From JAOPZW01 sp963807305 (GTDB taxonomy: Bacteria > Actinomycetota > Thermoleophilia > Solirubrobacterales > Solirubrobacteraceae): 64,000 bases of DNA. The notes below the pieces were generated by a model, which saw only the letters and a list, made by a program, of their open reading frames with translations, made no database searches and was not told where the DNA came from. A program made the translations under genes and the position numbers. The DNA lies in the NCBI GenBank assembly GCA_963807305.1, contig CAWEBN010000007.1, positions 173,707 to 237,706 of the forward strand. Direction: 5' to 3'. Shown piece by piece: positions 45,557 to 54,032 of the stretch (positions are counted from its first letter, which is position 1; every line of letters starts with the position of its first letter).

Positions 45557-47100
45557 GAGGCGGGCTCCTCCGCCGTCTCCTCGGCGGGGGCGGGCACGTC
45601 GGCTTCGGCAGGCTCATCGGCGGCGAGGGCCTCGGGCTCGGAGGCCTCGGGGGCCGGCTCGAGCGCGTCGGCGCCGTCGCCCGCGACCTCCTGGGCCGCG
45701 ATCCCGTCCGCCACGGCCTCCTCGGCCAGGGCCTCCTCGACGAGGCCGTCGTTGGCGTCCGCGGAGGCCGCGCCTGCGGCGAGCGCCTCCTCGGCGACGG
45801 CCTCCTCGACCTCGCCGTTCTCGGCCACGCCCTCCGCCGGAGGCTCGCCGGCGACGTAGACGGTGCCGGTCCCCTCCAACGCCTGGTGACTGTCGACGCC
45901 GCAGAAGCGCGAGCCCGGCAGCGCCGCGTTGGGGCAGCGGCGGCCGTTGCCCAGGATCGCCGCGCAGCGCCCGCCGGTCTCCTCCTCCGGGTAGGCGCCC
46001 TCGGGCTCCTCGGTGGCGAACTCGGTCTCGGACTTGATGTCGATGCGCCAGCCGGTCAGCCGCGCGGCCAGGCGCGCGTTCTGCCCTTCGCGCCCGATGG
46101 CCAGCGAGAGCTGGTCGTCGGGGACGACGACGGTGGCCTGGCGGGCGTCGTCGTCGACGAGCACCTCGCGCACGCGCGCGGGCGAGAGCGCCTTGGCCAC
46201 GAAGCGGGCGGGCTCGTCGTTGTAGGGGATGATGTCGATCTTCTCGCCGCGCAGCTCGGAGACGACCATGCGCACGCGCGAACCACGCGGGCCCACGCAG
46301 GCGCCGACCGGGTCCACGCCGTCGGCGTAGGAGACGACCGCGATCTTCGAGCGGTAGCCGGGCTCGCGGGCGACGTTGGCGATCTCCACCAGGCCGTCGG
46401 CGATCTCGGGCACCTCGAGCTCGAACAGCTTCTTGATGAGCTCGGGGTCGCGCCGCGAGACGATGATCGACGGGCCCTTGGTGGAGGGCGAGACCTCCTT
46501 GATGACCGCCTTGATGCGCTGGGAGTGGTCGTAGCGCTCGCCGTCGACCTGCTCGGACTTGGGCAGCAGGGCCTCGACGCGCTCGCGCAGCTGGACCAGC
46601 GTGTAGCGCGAGTCGGACTGCTGGACGATGCCGGTGATCAGCTCGCCGACGCGGTCGCGGTACTCCTCGAACATCATGTCGCGCTCGGCCTCGCGGATGC
46701 GCTGCAGGATGACCTGCTTGGCCGTCTGCGCGGCGATGCGGCCGAAGTCGTCGGGCGTGACGTCCTGCTCGTCGATCTGGTCGCGGTACTCCTCGAACTT
46801 CGCCGGGTCGATCTCGGGGTCCTGCGGCTCGACGGGCTCGCCGGTCTCCGGATCGATGTAGGTGCCCTCGTCGATCGTCTCGACGATCAGGTGGGCCTCC
46901 AGGCGCTCGGGGACGATGAGCTCGATCACGCGGTAGTCGCCGGTGTCGGGGTCCATCTCCACGCGGGCGTACTTCGCTGCCCCGGGCTGCTTCTTGTAGG
47001 CCGACAGCAGCGCGTCCTCCAGCGCATGGATGAGCCGATCGGGGGCGATGCCCTTCTCGATGGCCAGGGCCTTCATGGCGTCCAGGATCTCTCGCGACAT
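45553..47100 (-). CDS. nusA: transcription termination/antitermination factor NusA
   Basis: A 515-residue protein. An N-terminal RNA-polymerase-binding domain with an acidic insert (about 81-115) is followed by an S1 domain (ITGIVQQSDSRYTLVQL...) and two KH domains, with GACVGPRGSRVRMVVSEL and LAIGREGQNARLAARLTGW. After residue 375 comes an unusual Cys/His cluster: Cys379, Cys389, Cys400 and His405, a zinc-knuckle-like pattern. A roughly 110-residue Ala/Glu-rich acidic tail follows. ATG 47100 opens MSREILDAMKALAIEKG. It lies in the operon rimP-nusA-ylxR-infB. Confidence 0.96.
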   Translation of the reverse strand: MSREILDAMKALAIEKGIAPDRLIHALEDALLSAYKKQPGAAKYARVEMDPDTGDYRVIELIVPERLEAHLIVETIDEGTYIDPETGEPVEPQDPEIDPAKFEEYRDQIDEQDVTPDDFGRIAAQTAKQVILQRIREAERDMMFEEYRDRVGELITGIVQQSDSRYTLVQLRERVEALLPKSEQVDGERYDHSQRIKAVIKEVSPSTKGPSIIVSRRDPELIKKLFELEVPEIADGLVEIANVAREPGYRSKIAVVSYADGVDPVGACVGPRGSRVRMVVSELRGEKIDIIPYNDEPARFVAKALSPARVREVLVDDDARQATVVVPDDQLSLAIGREGQNARLAARLTGWRIDIKSETEFATEEPEGAYPEEETGGRCAAILGNGRRCPNAALPGSRFCGVDSHQALEGTGTVYVAGEPPAEGVAENGEVEEAVAEEALAAGAASADANDGLVEEALAEEAVADGIAAQEVAGDGADALEPAPEASEPEALAADEPAEADVPAPAEETAEEPAS

Positions 47101-47105
47101 GTCGG

Positions 47106-47522
47106 CTACTCCTCGACGAGGTTGGACTTGCGGATGTCGGCGTACGGGATCGCGATCAGGGTGGTGTCGACGGCGATCGTGACCTCCGCCTCGGTGGCGC
47201 CGACGAGCTCGCCGGTGAAGGACGAGTGGCCGTCATGGGCGTCGCGCAGGCGCACGCGTGCGCGCCGACCGAGGAAGCGACGGAAGTGGGCGGGCTTGGT
47301 GAGCGGGCGCGCGCCTCCCGGCGAGGACACCTCGAGCGCATAGCGCTCGCGGACCTCGGGCAGCAGGTGCGTGACGCGCTCGCAGAGAGCGACGGTGACG
47401 CCGTCGGGGTGATCGATGAAGAGACGCACGGTGTGGCCGCCGAGAACCTCGGCGAGCAGCACTTCGACATCCGGCGCCGTCTCGGCGAGACGCGCCTCGA
47501 TGTCTGTCTGCAAGCTGCTCAT
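47106..47522 (-). CDS. rimP: ribosome maturation factor RimP
   Basis: A 138-residue protein of 30S assembly. Features are VLLAEVLGGHTVRLFIDHPDGV, LEVSSPGGARPLTKPAHFRRF and a C-terminal SH3-like part (TGELVGATEAEVTIAV). ATG 47522 is preceded by GGAAGGAGGG, one of the best ribosome binding sites in the window. It is the first gene of the rimP-nusA-ylxR-infB operon; nusA starts 5 bp after its stop region. Confidence 0.93.
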   Translation of the reverse strand: MSSLQTDIEARLAETAPDVEVLLAEVLGGHTVRLFIDHPDGVTVALCERVTHLLPEVRERYALEVSSPGGARPLTKPAHFRRFLGRRARVRLRDAHDGHSSFTGELVGATEAEVTIAVDTTLIAIPYADIRKSNLVEE

Positions 47523-47543
47523 CAATCCCTCCTTCCTGACAAC

Positions 47544-47569
47544 AAAAAAGCGGGCGAGCGCCCGCTTTC
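47544..47569 (-). terminator. intrinsic terminator in the rimP leader
   Basis: On the minus strand a perfect GC-rich stem (AAAGCGGGCG and CGCCCGCTTT, 47547-47568) is followed by six T residues (47544-47549, the first three inside the stem). This is the clearest Rho-independent terminator in the window. It lies between the TPR gene stop (47657) and the rimP start (47522), 22 nt before the rimP start, so it can end the upstream transcript and block rimP if not bypassed. Confidence 0.88.
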
Positions 47570-47606
47570 AACTACACCGGCCGGGGACCGGCCCCGAAAG
47601 CTGTAG
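47564..47606 (-). promoter_or_regulatory. candidate attenuator leader of the rimP-nusA-infB operon
   Basis: On the minus strand CTACAGCTTTC (47606-47596) is followed by a GGGGCCGGTCCCC hairpin, then TGTAG (47576-47572) and TTGAAAGC. CTACA can pair with TGTAG, leaving GAAAGC free to build the terminator. Alternatively GCTTTC (47601-47596) can pair with GAAAGC (47569-47564), which is the 5' arm of the terminator. The two helices exclude each other, the pattern of a transcription attenuator. The identity of any controlling signal is unknown. Confidence 0.5.
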
Positions 47607-47656
47607 GCGCAAGATAGCACCCTGTGTGCGACCGCGACTGGTCTGAAACCGGCTGC

Positions 47657-48019
47657 TCAGGCCGCGCGCCGGCGGGCCTGACCGAGGTACTTCGAGTAGT
47701 CCTCGCGCTCCGGGCGCAGGCACGATGCGAGGGCCAGCGGCTTGCGCGCCTCGGCGTGGCGGCCCAGCAGCTGCAGCGACCGGCCGAGGCAGAAGAGCGC
47801 GTAGTCGTTGGTCGGCGCGTGCTCGACGACGGCCTCGAACTCGGCCGCCGCCTCGCGGTAGCGGCGGGCGCCGAACAGCGCGCGCCCGAGCGCCTCGCGG
47901 ACGGAGGCCTTGTCGGGCTCGAGGTCGCGGGCACGGGCCAGCGGCACGACGGCGGCGTGGAAGTCGCCGTTGTCCAGCAGCGAGGTCCCGTTCATGAAGA
48001 GGTCGTACGCGCTGTCCAT
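47657..48019 (-). CDS. TPR-repeat protein
   Basis: A 120-residue tetratricopeptide protein. It has about three repeats: YDLFMNGTSLLDNGDFHAAV, ALGRALFGARRYREAAAEFE and ALFCLGRSLQLLGRHAEARK. It starts at ATG 48019, 2 bp after the transglutaminase stop. It is the last gene of the module with the transglutaminase, DUF58 and MoxR proteins, where a small TPR protein often acts as an adaptor. The intrinsic terminator follows about 90 nt later. Confidence 0.85.
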   Translation of the reverse strand: MDSAYDLFMNGTSLLDNGDFHAAVVPLARARDLEPDKASVREALGRALFGARRYREAAAEFEAVVEHAPTNDYALFCLGRSLQLLGRHAEARKPLALASCLRPEREDYSKYLGQARRRAA

Positions 48020-48021
48020 GC

Positions 48022-50355
48022 CTACTTCGGAGTGTACGGACGCCGAAGGCGATCCTTGAGCGCTCCCCGCGGCAGCGGCGGGAGCGCCCACCATGCGCGC
48101 AGCGCACCCCGCAGGCCGAGGCCCGAGCCGAGCTGGCGGCGCAGCGCGCGCCGCTGCGCGGCGGTCGGCGGCGCCGTCGAGCGCGCGTAGCGGCGGTCGC
48201 GTACCGCGCGGATGTAGGCCGCGGCCGCATCGGAGCCGCCGAGCACGCTCTCCAGGCGCGCCAGCGTCACATCGGGCGACGGGTCGCGCCCGGAGCGGTG
48301 CAGCGCGCGCTGCAGCTCGGCGACCTCCGGCGCGAGCGTCGCGAACGGCGTGCGCCGGCGCCACAGCGTGAAGGCGCCGAGGAGGGCCATGAGGGCCACG
48401 AGCGCCGCGCCGGCGGGCAGCTTCCAGCCGCCGCCCCCGCTGGTCGGCGCGACGCCGGCGCCGGGGTCGCCGGGCGCGAACGGGCGGTCACCCGACTGAC
48501 CCAGGCGCCCGCCGAAGTTGGGCGGCAGCGTCGGCCCGCCGTTGGGGCTCGTGCCGGTGTCGTCGAGCTGCGAGGTGGCCGGCGACGCGGCCGGGGTCGG
48601 GTCGAAGGTGATCCAGCCGTAGGGCGGGAAGTAGGCCTCGACCCACGAGTGCGCGTCGGTGTCGCGCACCACGTAGTCCTTGCGCTCGCTGTTGTAGCTG
48701 CCGGGGCTGAAGCCCGACGCCACCCGCGCGGGCACGCCGCCCATGCGCAGCATGAGCGCCATCACGCCCGAGAACTGCTGGCAGTAGCCGGTCTTGGTGT
48801 CGAACAGGAAGGCCGCGAGCGGGTAGGGGCGCTGCGGCGGGTTCTCGTCGTAGGTCGTGCCCGACTGCACGCGGTCGAGGACGGCCTGCACGAAGTCGTA
48901 GGGCGTCTTCGTGCTCCTCCTGATCTGCTGGGTGAGCGCGTAGAGCTGCGCGTAGGGCGAGTCGGCCATGACCCGGTCGCCGTTCTGCTGGACGCCGAAG
49001 CCGCTGGGCCACACGACGCCTGCCGCGCCATCGGTGCCGTAGGGAGCGAAGCGGACGTCGGCGTTGGGGCCCAGCGGCTTGCCCGTCACCTGGTCCACGA
49101 GGCCGGCGGACGAGCCTCGCAGCGGCACGTGCATCTCGAGGAAGTCCTGGGTGTAGCCGGGGTAGTTGGGGCTGACGCGCTTGAGCTGGGTGTCGGTCGG
49201 ATGGGGCACGTAGACGAGCGCCTGGTAGCTGTCACCCGGGCGCAGGGGCTTCGTCGAGGTCACGAAGGTGCCGTCGCTCTGGGGCAGCGCCAGGCGCGAG
49301 GCGCCCGGGAGGATGTCCTCGACATTGCCGGCCCCGACGAACTGCGTCGAGCGCAGCCCGCGATCGACGACCTTGATCGTCTGCACCCACTTGCGGTTCT
49401 GGCGCGGCTGGATGACGGCGTCGCGTGACGGCGCGCCCTCGCGCCAGCGCACGCCGTCGAAGTCGTCGAGGTTGATCGCCTTCCAGTAGGCGGGCACCGT
49501 GGCCTTGATGCGCAGCAGCTCGCGCCCGTCGCGCGACCACCGCAACGGCCCGTAGCTGTGCGTCCACGAGAACGCCTCGGCCTTGGTGGGCTCGAGCTTC
49601 TCGGCGAAGTTCTCGTAGTTGAACCACGGCCGGGTGCTGTCCAGATGCGGCGCGATGACGGCCCCGACGATCGCCGTGGCCACCACGCATGCCGTGGCCA
49701 CGCCCATCTGGTCCGAGCGCACGTGCTCGAGCCAGAGGAAGCCGGCGAGGAGGATGAAGAACAGCGCGCCGTCGAAATACGGCGAGTCGGGCCCGTGCTC
49801 GATGACCGGGACCGCGTACAGGACGCCGAGGGCCACCGCCGCGGCGAGCGGGTAGCCCGGCGTCGTGCCGCGCCGCGGCCAGAAGGCCAGCAGGGCGGCG
49901 AGGGCCAGCAACGCCGTCCCGCCCGACATGATCGCCGTGCGCACCCATTCGTCGATCCCGCGGTAGGGCACGGTGATCGCCGGCGTGGAGCTGATGCCCT
50001 GCCACATGCCCGACACGAGGTCGTCCCAATGGCGCCAGCCGAGCATGCGCAGAGGCACACCGGCCACCAGCAGGGCGAGGATGAGCAGGACGAAGGCCAC
50101 GACGCCTGCCGCGGTGCGCCGCTGCCACTCGGGCCAGCCGGTGGGGAGCGCGATGAGCAGGCCGCCGCCGGCCATGGCGATGAGCAGCGACAGGAACATG
50201 TCGCCGCCCTGCGCGGGATGGATGAGCGCGCCCCAGTGCAGGCCGGCGAGGAAGCCGAGCGCGGCGAAGGCGCCCAGGCGGACACGCTCGGGGTGGGCGC
50301 GCACGGGCACCTGGGTGGTGGCCAGTGGGGCGCGCGGCAGCGCCGTGGCGGCCAT
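48022..50355 (-). CDS. transglutaminase-domain membrane protein (TgpA type)
   Basis: A 777-residue protein. The N-terminal third has about six membrane helices (e.g. LGAFAALGFLAGLHWGALI, VVAFVLLILALLVAGVPLRM). The external transglutaminase core carries the triad Cys525 (KTGYCQQFSGVMA), His569 (DTDAHSWVEAYF) and Asp585 (WITFDPTP). A Gly/Pro-rich stretch follows, then a further membrane helix near residue 650 and a cytoplasmic DUF4129-like tail. It is a probable protease or crosslinking enzyme at the membrane. Its ATG overlaps the DUF58 stop by one base (TGATG). The module order MoxR-DUF58-TGase is conserved in many bacteria. Confidence 0.9.
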   Translation of the reverse strand: MAATALPRAPLATTQVPVRAHPERVRLGAFAALGFLAGLHWGALIHPAQGGDMFLSLLIAMAGGGLLIALPTGWPEWQRRTAAGVVAFVLLILALLVAGVPLRMLGWRHWDDLVSGMWQGISSTPAITVPYRGIDEWVRTAIMSGGTALLALAALLAFWPRRGTTPGYPLAAAVALGVLYAVPVIEHGPDSPYFDGALFFILLAGFLWLEHVRSDQMGVATACVVATAIVGAVIAPHLDSTRPWFNYENFAEKLEPTKAEAFSWTHSYGPLRWSRDGRELLRIKATVPAYWKAINLDDFDGVRWREGAPSRDAVIQPRQNRKWVQTIKVVDRGLRSTQFVGAGNVEDILPGASRLALPQSDGTFVTSTKPLRPGDSYQALVYVPHPTDTQLKRVSPNYPGYTQDFLEMHVPLRGSSAGLVDQVTGKPLGPNADVRFAPYGTDGAAGVVWPSGFGVQQNGDRVMADSPYAQLYALTQQIRRSTKTPYDFVQAVLDRVQSGTTYDENPPQRPYPLAAFLFDTKTGYCQQFSGVMALMLRMGGVPARVASGFSPGSYNSERKDYVVRDTDAHSWVEAYFPPYGWITFDPTPAASPATSQLDDTGTSPNGGPTLPPNFGGRLGQSGDRPFAPGDPGAGVAPTSGGGGWKLPAGAALVALMALLGAFTLWRRRTPFATLAPEVAELQRALHRSGRDPSPDVTLARLESVLGGSDAAAAYIRAVRDRRYARSTAPPTAAQRRALRRQLGSGLGLRGALRAWWALPPLPRGALKDRLRRPYTPK

Positions 50356-51491
50356 CAGGCGACCTCGGCCACGCGGCGGCTGCCGCTCAGCTCATAGCCG
50401 GTGCAGCCGGCCACCGTGAACACCGCGCGCCGCCCGCCGGCGCGGCGCTCGGTGCGCCGCTCGCCGGGGACGCGCTCGGGCAGCCCGTCGCCGCCGGGCA
50501 CGATCAGGTAGCGCCCGCCGCCGACGGCGTGGCTCAGGGCGCGCGGCGCGCGCCCCGGATGGTGGGCGGCGACGTAGAGCAGCGGGCCCCGGCGCGAGGC
50601 CAGCCCGGCGACGTTCGGCCCGGAGCGGTCGTCGACCAGGGCGAGGCGCACGTGCAGGTGCGGCCAGCCGATGAGCGTCGACTCGAGGACGGTCGGGCGC
50701 CGGTCGCCGGGCAGCAGGAGCGCGCAGCCACCCGCGCGGGCCAGGTGCACGCACAGCGACGCCGCGGCGCGCACGGCCGCGTCGAGGTCCTCCTCGCGCG
50801 CGGGCCGGCGCGGGTCGAGCACGATCAGCGGCCGCGTGTCGCCGTCGGAGCGCAGCCGGCGCTCCATGAGCTCGCCGCCGCGGGCCAGCCCGGGCCAGAA
50901 GATGCGCGAGGCCGCCGCGCCGGGCCGGTAGGGCCGCAGGCCGTCGAGGTCGACCTCGGCGGCGATCGACGGCCGTCCGCGCCGTGCGGCCAGGCCCGTG
51001 CCGTCGCCGTCGCCGGGCGGCGTGACGACGCGCTCCAGGCGCGGCAGGACGAGCAGCTCGGCGGGCTCGTCGGCGGTCACCACGCGGGTGGCGAGGCCGA
51101 GCGGGTCGCTGACCACGATCCGCGGCGGCGGCAGCACCTTGCGCCCGCGGCGCGCGAAGCGCGCGCTGATGTGGATCTCGGTGTGCCGGCGGCCGCCGGT
51201 CATCGCCGCCGGGGCGGGCAGCAGGTCGTCCTCGATGAACCCGCTGGGCAGCGGCAGCCGCCCGCCCGAGACCACGAGGTCGATGACCACCGGCTGCTCC
51301 TCGATCGTGCGGCGGGTGCCCACCGTGCGCGTGACGCGTACCCCGCGCGCGGACACCACGACCCACAGGGCGGCCACCCCGGCCAGCACGATCAGGCCCA
51401 CGCCGGGCACGTAGAGCGGCTCGGCGTCGAAGGTGGCCGCGGTCAGCGTCAGCAGGAGCCCGAGGAGCGCGGTGGCGGCGGCCGGGCGCAT
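50355..51491 (-). CDS. DUF58 domain protein
   Basis: A 378-residue protein with two N-terminal membrane helices (residues 5-22 and 27-47), an extracellular or cytosolic beta-rich region, and the DUF58 core with DLDGLRPYRPGAAASRIFWP, i.e. a variant of the G-x-H-x-R-x-Y-x2-GD-x4-IHW motif. DUF58 proteins work with MoxR ATPases, often on metal-ion insertion or von Willebrand-like complexes. It starts at ATG 51491 (MRPAAATALLGLLLTLTAA), 10 bp after the MoxR stop side. Confidence 0.87.
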   Translation of the reverse strand: MRPAAATALLGLLLTLTAATFDAEPLYVPGVGLIVLAGVAALWVVVSARGVRVTRTVGTRRTIEEQPVVIDLVVSGGRLPLPSGFIEDDLLPAPAAMTGGRRHTEIHISARFARRGRKVLPPPRIVVSDPLGLATRVVTADEPAELLVLPRLERVVTPPGDGDGTGLAARRGRPSIAAEVDLDGLRPYRPGAAASRIFWPGLARGGELMERRLRSDGDTRPLIVLDPRRPAREEDLDAAVRAAASLCVHLARAGGCALLLPGDRRPTVLESTLIGWPHLHVRLALVDDRSGPNVAGLASRRGPLLYVAAHHPGRAPRALSHAVGGGRYLIVPGGDGLPERVPGERRTERRAGGRRAVFTVAGCTGYELSGSRRVAEVA

Positions 51492-51501
51492 GCGCTGGCC
51501 C

Positions 51502-52473
51502 CTAGAGCGCCGGCGTCGCCGCCAGCGCGTCGGCCACGATGCGCTCGCCCGTGACGTCCACCGCCTCGGGCGCGAGCACGATGCGGTGGGCGAGCACGAC
51601 CTCGGCCAGCGCCTGAACGTCGTCGGGCAGGGCGTGGTCGCGGCCGCGCAGCAGGGCGCGTGCCTTGGCGGCGCGCAGCAGCAGCAGGCCGGCGCGGGGG
51701 CTGGCGCCGAGCTCGGCGCGCGCGTCCTGGCGCGTGCGGTGAAGCAGCGAGACGACGTAGCCGCGCAGGGCATCGGAGGCATGGATGCGCCGCGCCGCGT
51801 CCTGCACGGCCAGCAGCTCGGCCGCGGTGGCGACCGGCTCGAGCACGTCGACGCGGTCGGAGACCTCGTGGGCGCGGAGCATGGCGACCTCGCCCGCTGA
51901 CGACGGGTAGCCCATCGACACGCGCGCCATGAAGCGGTCGACCTGCGCCTCGGGCAGCGGGTAGGTGCCCTCGAACTCGATCGGATTCTGCGTGGCGAGG
52001 ACGACGAACGGGCGCGCCAGCTCGTGGGTGTGCACGTCGACGGTCACGCGCCGTTCCTGCATGCATTCGAGCAGACCGGACTGCGTCTTGGGCGAGGCGC
52101 GGTTGATCTCGTCGACGATGACGACGTTGGCGAAGATCGGCCCGGGGCGGAACTCGAAGCGGTCCTCGCGCTGGTTGAAGACGTTGACCCCGACCACGTC
52201 GGCCGGCAGCAGGTCCGCCGTGCACTGCACGCGCGCGAACTGCAGGTCGAAGGCGCGCGCCACGGAGCGCGCCAGCGTCGTCTTGCCCACGCCCGGCAGA
52301 TCCTCGATGAGGATGTGCCCCTCGGCCGCCACGCACACCAGCACCAGGTCCAGGAGGTCGCGGCGCACCTCGACCGCGTCCGTGATCGCCAGCGCCACCT
52401 GGCGCCCCAGCTGCTGCGCGCTGGCGATCTCCTCCTCGCCGACCGGGCCCCGTTCCTCCCCGATGCTCTCCAT
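51502..52473 (-). CDS. MoxR-family AAA+ ATPase
   Basis: A 323-residue ATPase. Walker A is LPGVGKTTLARSVA, Walker B is VVIVDEINRASPKTQ, sensor 1 is VLATQNPIEFEGTYPLPEAQ, and an arginine finger RFMARVSMGYP follows. MoxR proteins remodel or activate partner complexes, here the DUF58 and transglutaminase proteins. Start ATG 52473 (MESIGEERGPVGEEEIAS) is preferred; longer forms are Arg-rich and lack homology. It lies 19 bp after the coaBC stop. Confidence 0.92.
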   Translation of the reverse strand: MESIGEERGPVGEEEIASAQQLGRQVALAITDAVEVRRDLLDLVLVCVAAEGHILIEDLPGVGKTTLARSVARAFDLQFARVQCTADLLPADVVGVNVFNQREDRFEFRPGPIFANVVIVDEINRASPKTQSGLLECMQERRVTVDVHTHELARPFVVLATQNPIEFEGTYPLPEAQVDRFMARVSMGYPSSAGEVAMLRAHEVSDRVDVLEPVATAAELLAVQDAARRIHASDALRGYVVSLLHRTRQDARAELGASPRAGLLLLRAAKARALLRGRDHALPDDVQALAEVVLAHRIVLAPEAVDVTGERIVADALAATPAL

Positions 52474-52492
52474 GCTCAACGCCAGCGCTCCC

Positions 52493-53743
52493 TCATGCCG
52501 TGGTCCTCTCCCCACTACGCAGGCCGGCGACCGTCTCGAGGATCGCGCGCGCGACCTCGGCCTTCGACGCGCGCGGGACATGGCGCTGGCCGGCGGCGGT
52601 GATGATCGTGACCTCGTTGTCCGACCCCTCGAAGCCTATGTCCGCGCGCGCGATGTCGTTGACCACGACCGCGTCGAGGCCCTTGCGCGCGAGCTTGTCG
52701 CGCCCGTGGGCCACCGCGCCCTCGCCGTGCTCGGCGGCGAAGCCGACGACGGTCTGATCGGCGCGGCGGATGGCGGCGAGCCCGGACAGGATGTCCGGAG
52801 TACGTTCGAGCGTGACGACGAGTTCCTCGCGCTCGTCCTTCTTGAGCTTGGTGTCGGCCGCGGCGGCCGGCCGGTAGTCGGCCACCGCGGCGGCCATGAG
52901 CAGCACGTCGGCGCCGGCGAAGTGCGCCTCGCACGCCTCCTGCAGCTCGGTGGCGGTGACGACGTCGACGTAGTGCACGCGCGGGGCGCGCGCGAGGCCG
53001 ACGTTGGCGGCGATCACGGTCACTTCGGCGCCGAGGGCGGCGGCCTCCTCGGCCAGGGCGAAGCCCATGCGGCCCGAGCTGCGGTTGCCGACGAAGCGCA
53101 CCGAGTCGATCGGCTCGCGCGTGCCGCCGGCGGTGACGAGGACCTTCAGCCCGTCCCAGGGGCGCCCGCCGGCCGGGATCACGGCCTCGACGGCCGCGAG
53201 CAGCTCGGCCGGCTCGGCCAGGCGCCCGATCCCCCACTCGTGTTTGGAGCCCAGCGCGCCGGTGCCCGGATCGACGACGATCACGCCGCGCTCGCGCAGG
53301 AGCGCGAGGTTGGCCCGGGTGGCCGCGTGCTCGTACATGTGGTTGTTCATCGCCGGGGCGACGAGCATCGGGCAGGTGGCGGCCAGCGCGGCCGAGGTGA
53401 GCAGGTTGTCGGCCAGGCCGTGGGCCAGCTTGGCGATGGTGTTCGCGGTCGCCGGCGCGATGAGGAAGGCGTCGGCGTTGCGGACGAGCTCGAGGTGGCT
53501 GAGCGGGTCGTGCTGCGGCGCCGGCTGGTCGGGGAACGCGCCGCGCGCGGGGTCGCGCTCGAACTCGTCGGTCAGGACCGGCGCCCCGGTGAGGGCGGCG
53601 AACGATGCGGGACCGACGAAGCGCTGGGCCGCGGGCGTCTGGATGACGCGCACGGCATGCCCGGCCTTGGTGGCCAGGCGCACCACCTCGAGCGCCTTGT
53701 AGGCGGCGACTCCGCCGCTGACGCCGAGGAGGACGCGACCCAT
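52493..53743 (-). CDS. coaBC: bifunctional phosphopantothenoylcysteine decarboxylase/phosphopantothenate-cysteine ligase
   Basis: A 416-residue two-domain enzyme of coenzyme A synthesis. CoaC flavoprotein part: LLGVSGGVAAYKALEVVRLA, then LTSAALAATCPMLVAPAMNN with the active-site Cys and PxMN motif. CoaB part: LVTAGGTREPIDSVRFVGNR, SSGRMGFALAEEA, AAAVADYRP and KLKKDE. It starts at ATG 53743. The order mihF-gmk-rpoZ-coaBC is the actinobacterial standard. Confidence 0.95.
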   Translation of the reverse strand: MGRVLLGVSGGVAAYKALEVVRLATKAGHAVRVIQTPAAQRFVGPASFAALTGAPVLTDEFERDPARGAFPDQPAPQHDPLSHLELVRNADAFLIAPATANTIAKLAHGLADNLLTSAALAATCPMLVAPAMNNHMYEHAATRANLALLRERGVIVVDPGTGALGSKHEWGIGRLAEPAELLAAVEAVIPAGGRPWDGLKVLVTAGGTREPIDSVRFVGNRSSGRMGFALAEEAAALGAEVTVIAANVGLARAPRVHYVDVVTATELQEACEAHFAGADVLLMAAAVADYRPAAAADTKLKKDEREELVVTLERTPDILSGLAAIRRADQTVVGFAAEHGEGAVAHGRDKLARKGLDAVVVNDIARADIGFEGSDNEVTIITAAGQRHVPRASKAEVARAILETVAGLRSGERTTA

Positions 53744-53750
53744 GTGCCGC

Positions 53751-53978
53751 CTAGCGGTAGTGGTACTTGATCTTGCCCGCGGCGACTTCCTCGAGGGCGA
53801 TCGTCAGGTAGTTCTTGGAGGAGGAGTCGACCATCGGCGGCGGGAACTCGTCGAAGGTCCCCTCACCGAGGTTGTGGTAGTACGAGTTGATCTGGCGGGC
53901 GCGCTTGGCGGCCACGAGCACGGAGGCGTAGTTGGAGTCGACGTGCTCGAGGAGCGAGTCGATGCGCGGGTTGATCAT
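53751..53978 (-). CDS. rpoZ: RNA polymerase omega subunit
   Basis: A 75-residue protein that stabilises the beta' subunit. It contains MINPRIDSLLEHVDSNYASV, LVAAKRARQINSYYHN and the ending LTIALEEVAAGKIKYHYR, all in the expected order. It is short but complete, and lies between gmk and coaBC. Confidence 0.93.
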   Translation of the reverse strand: MINPRIDSLLEHVDSNYASVLVAAKRARQINSYYHNLGEGTFDEFPPPMVDSSSKNYLTIALEEVAAGKIKYHYR

Positions 53979-54032
53979 GCTGCCGAGGGTACCAGCCGAG
54001 CGACCGACGCCCGCGTGCTTGCAAGCCCGTTC

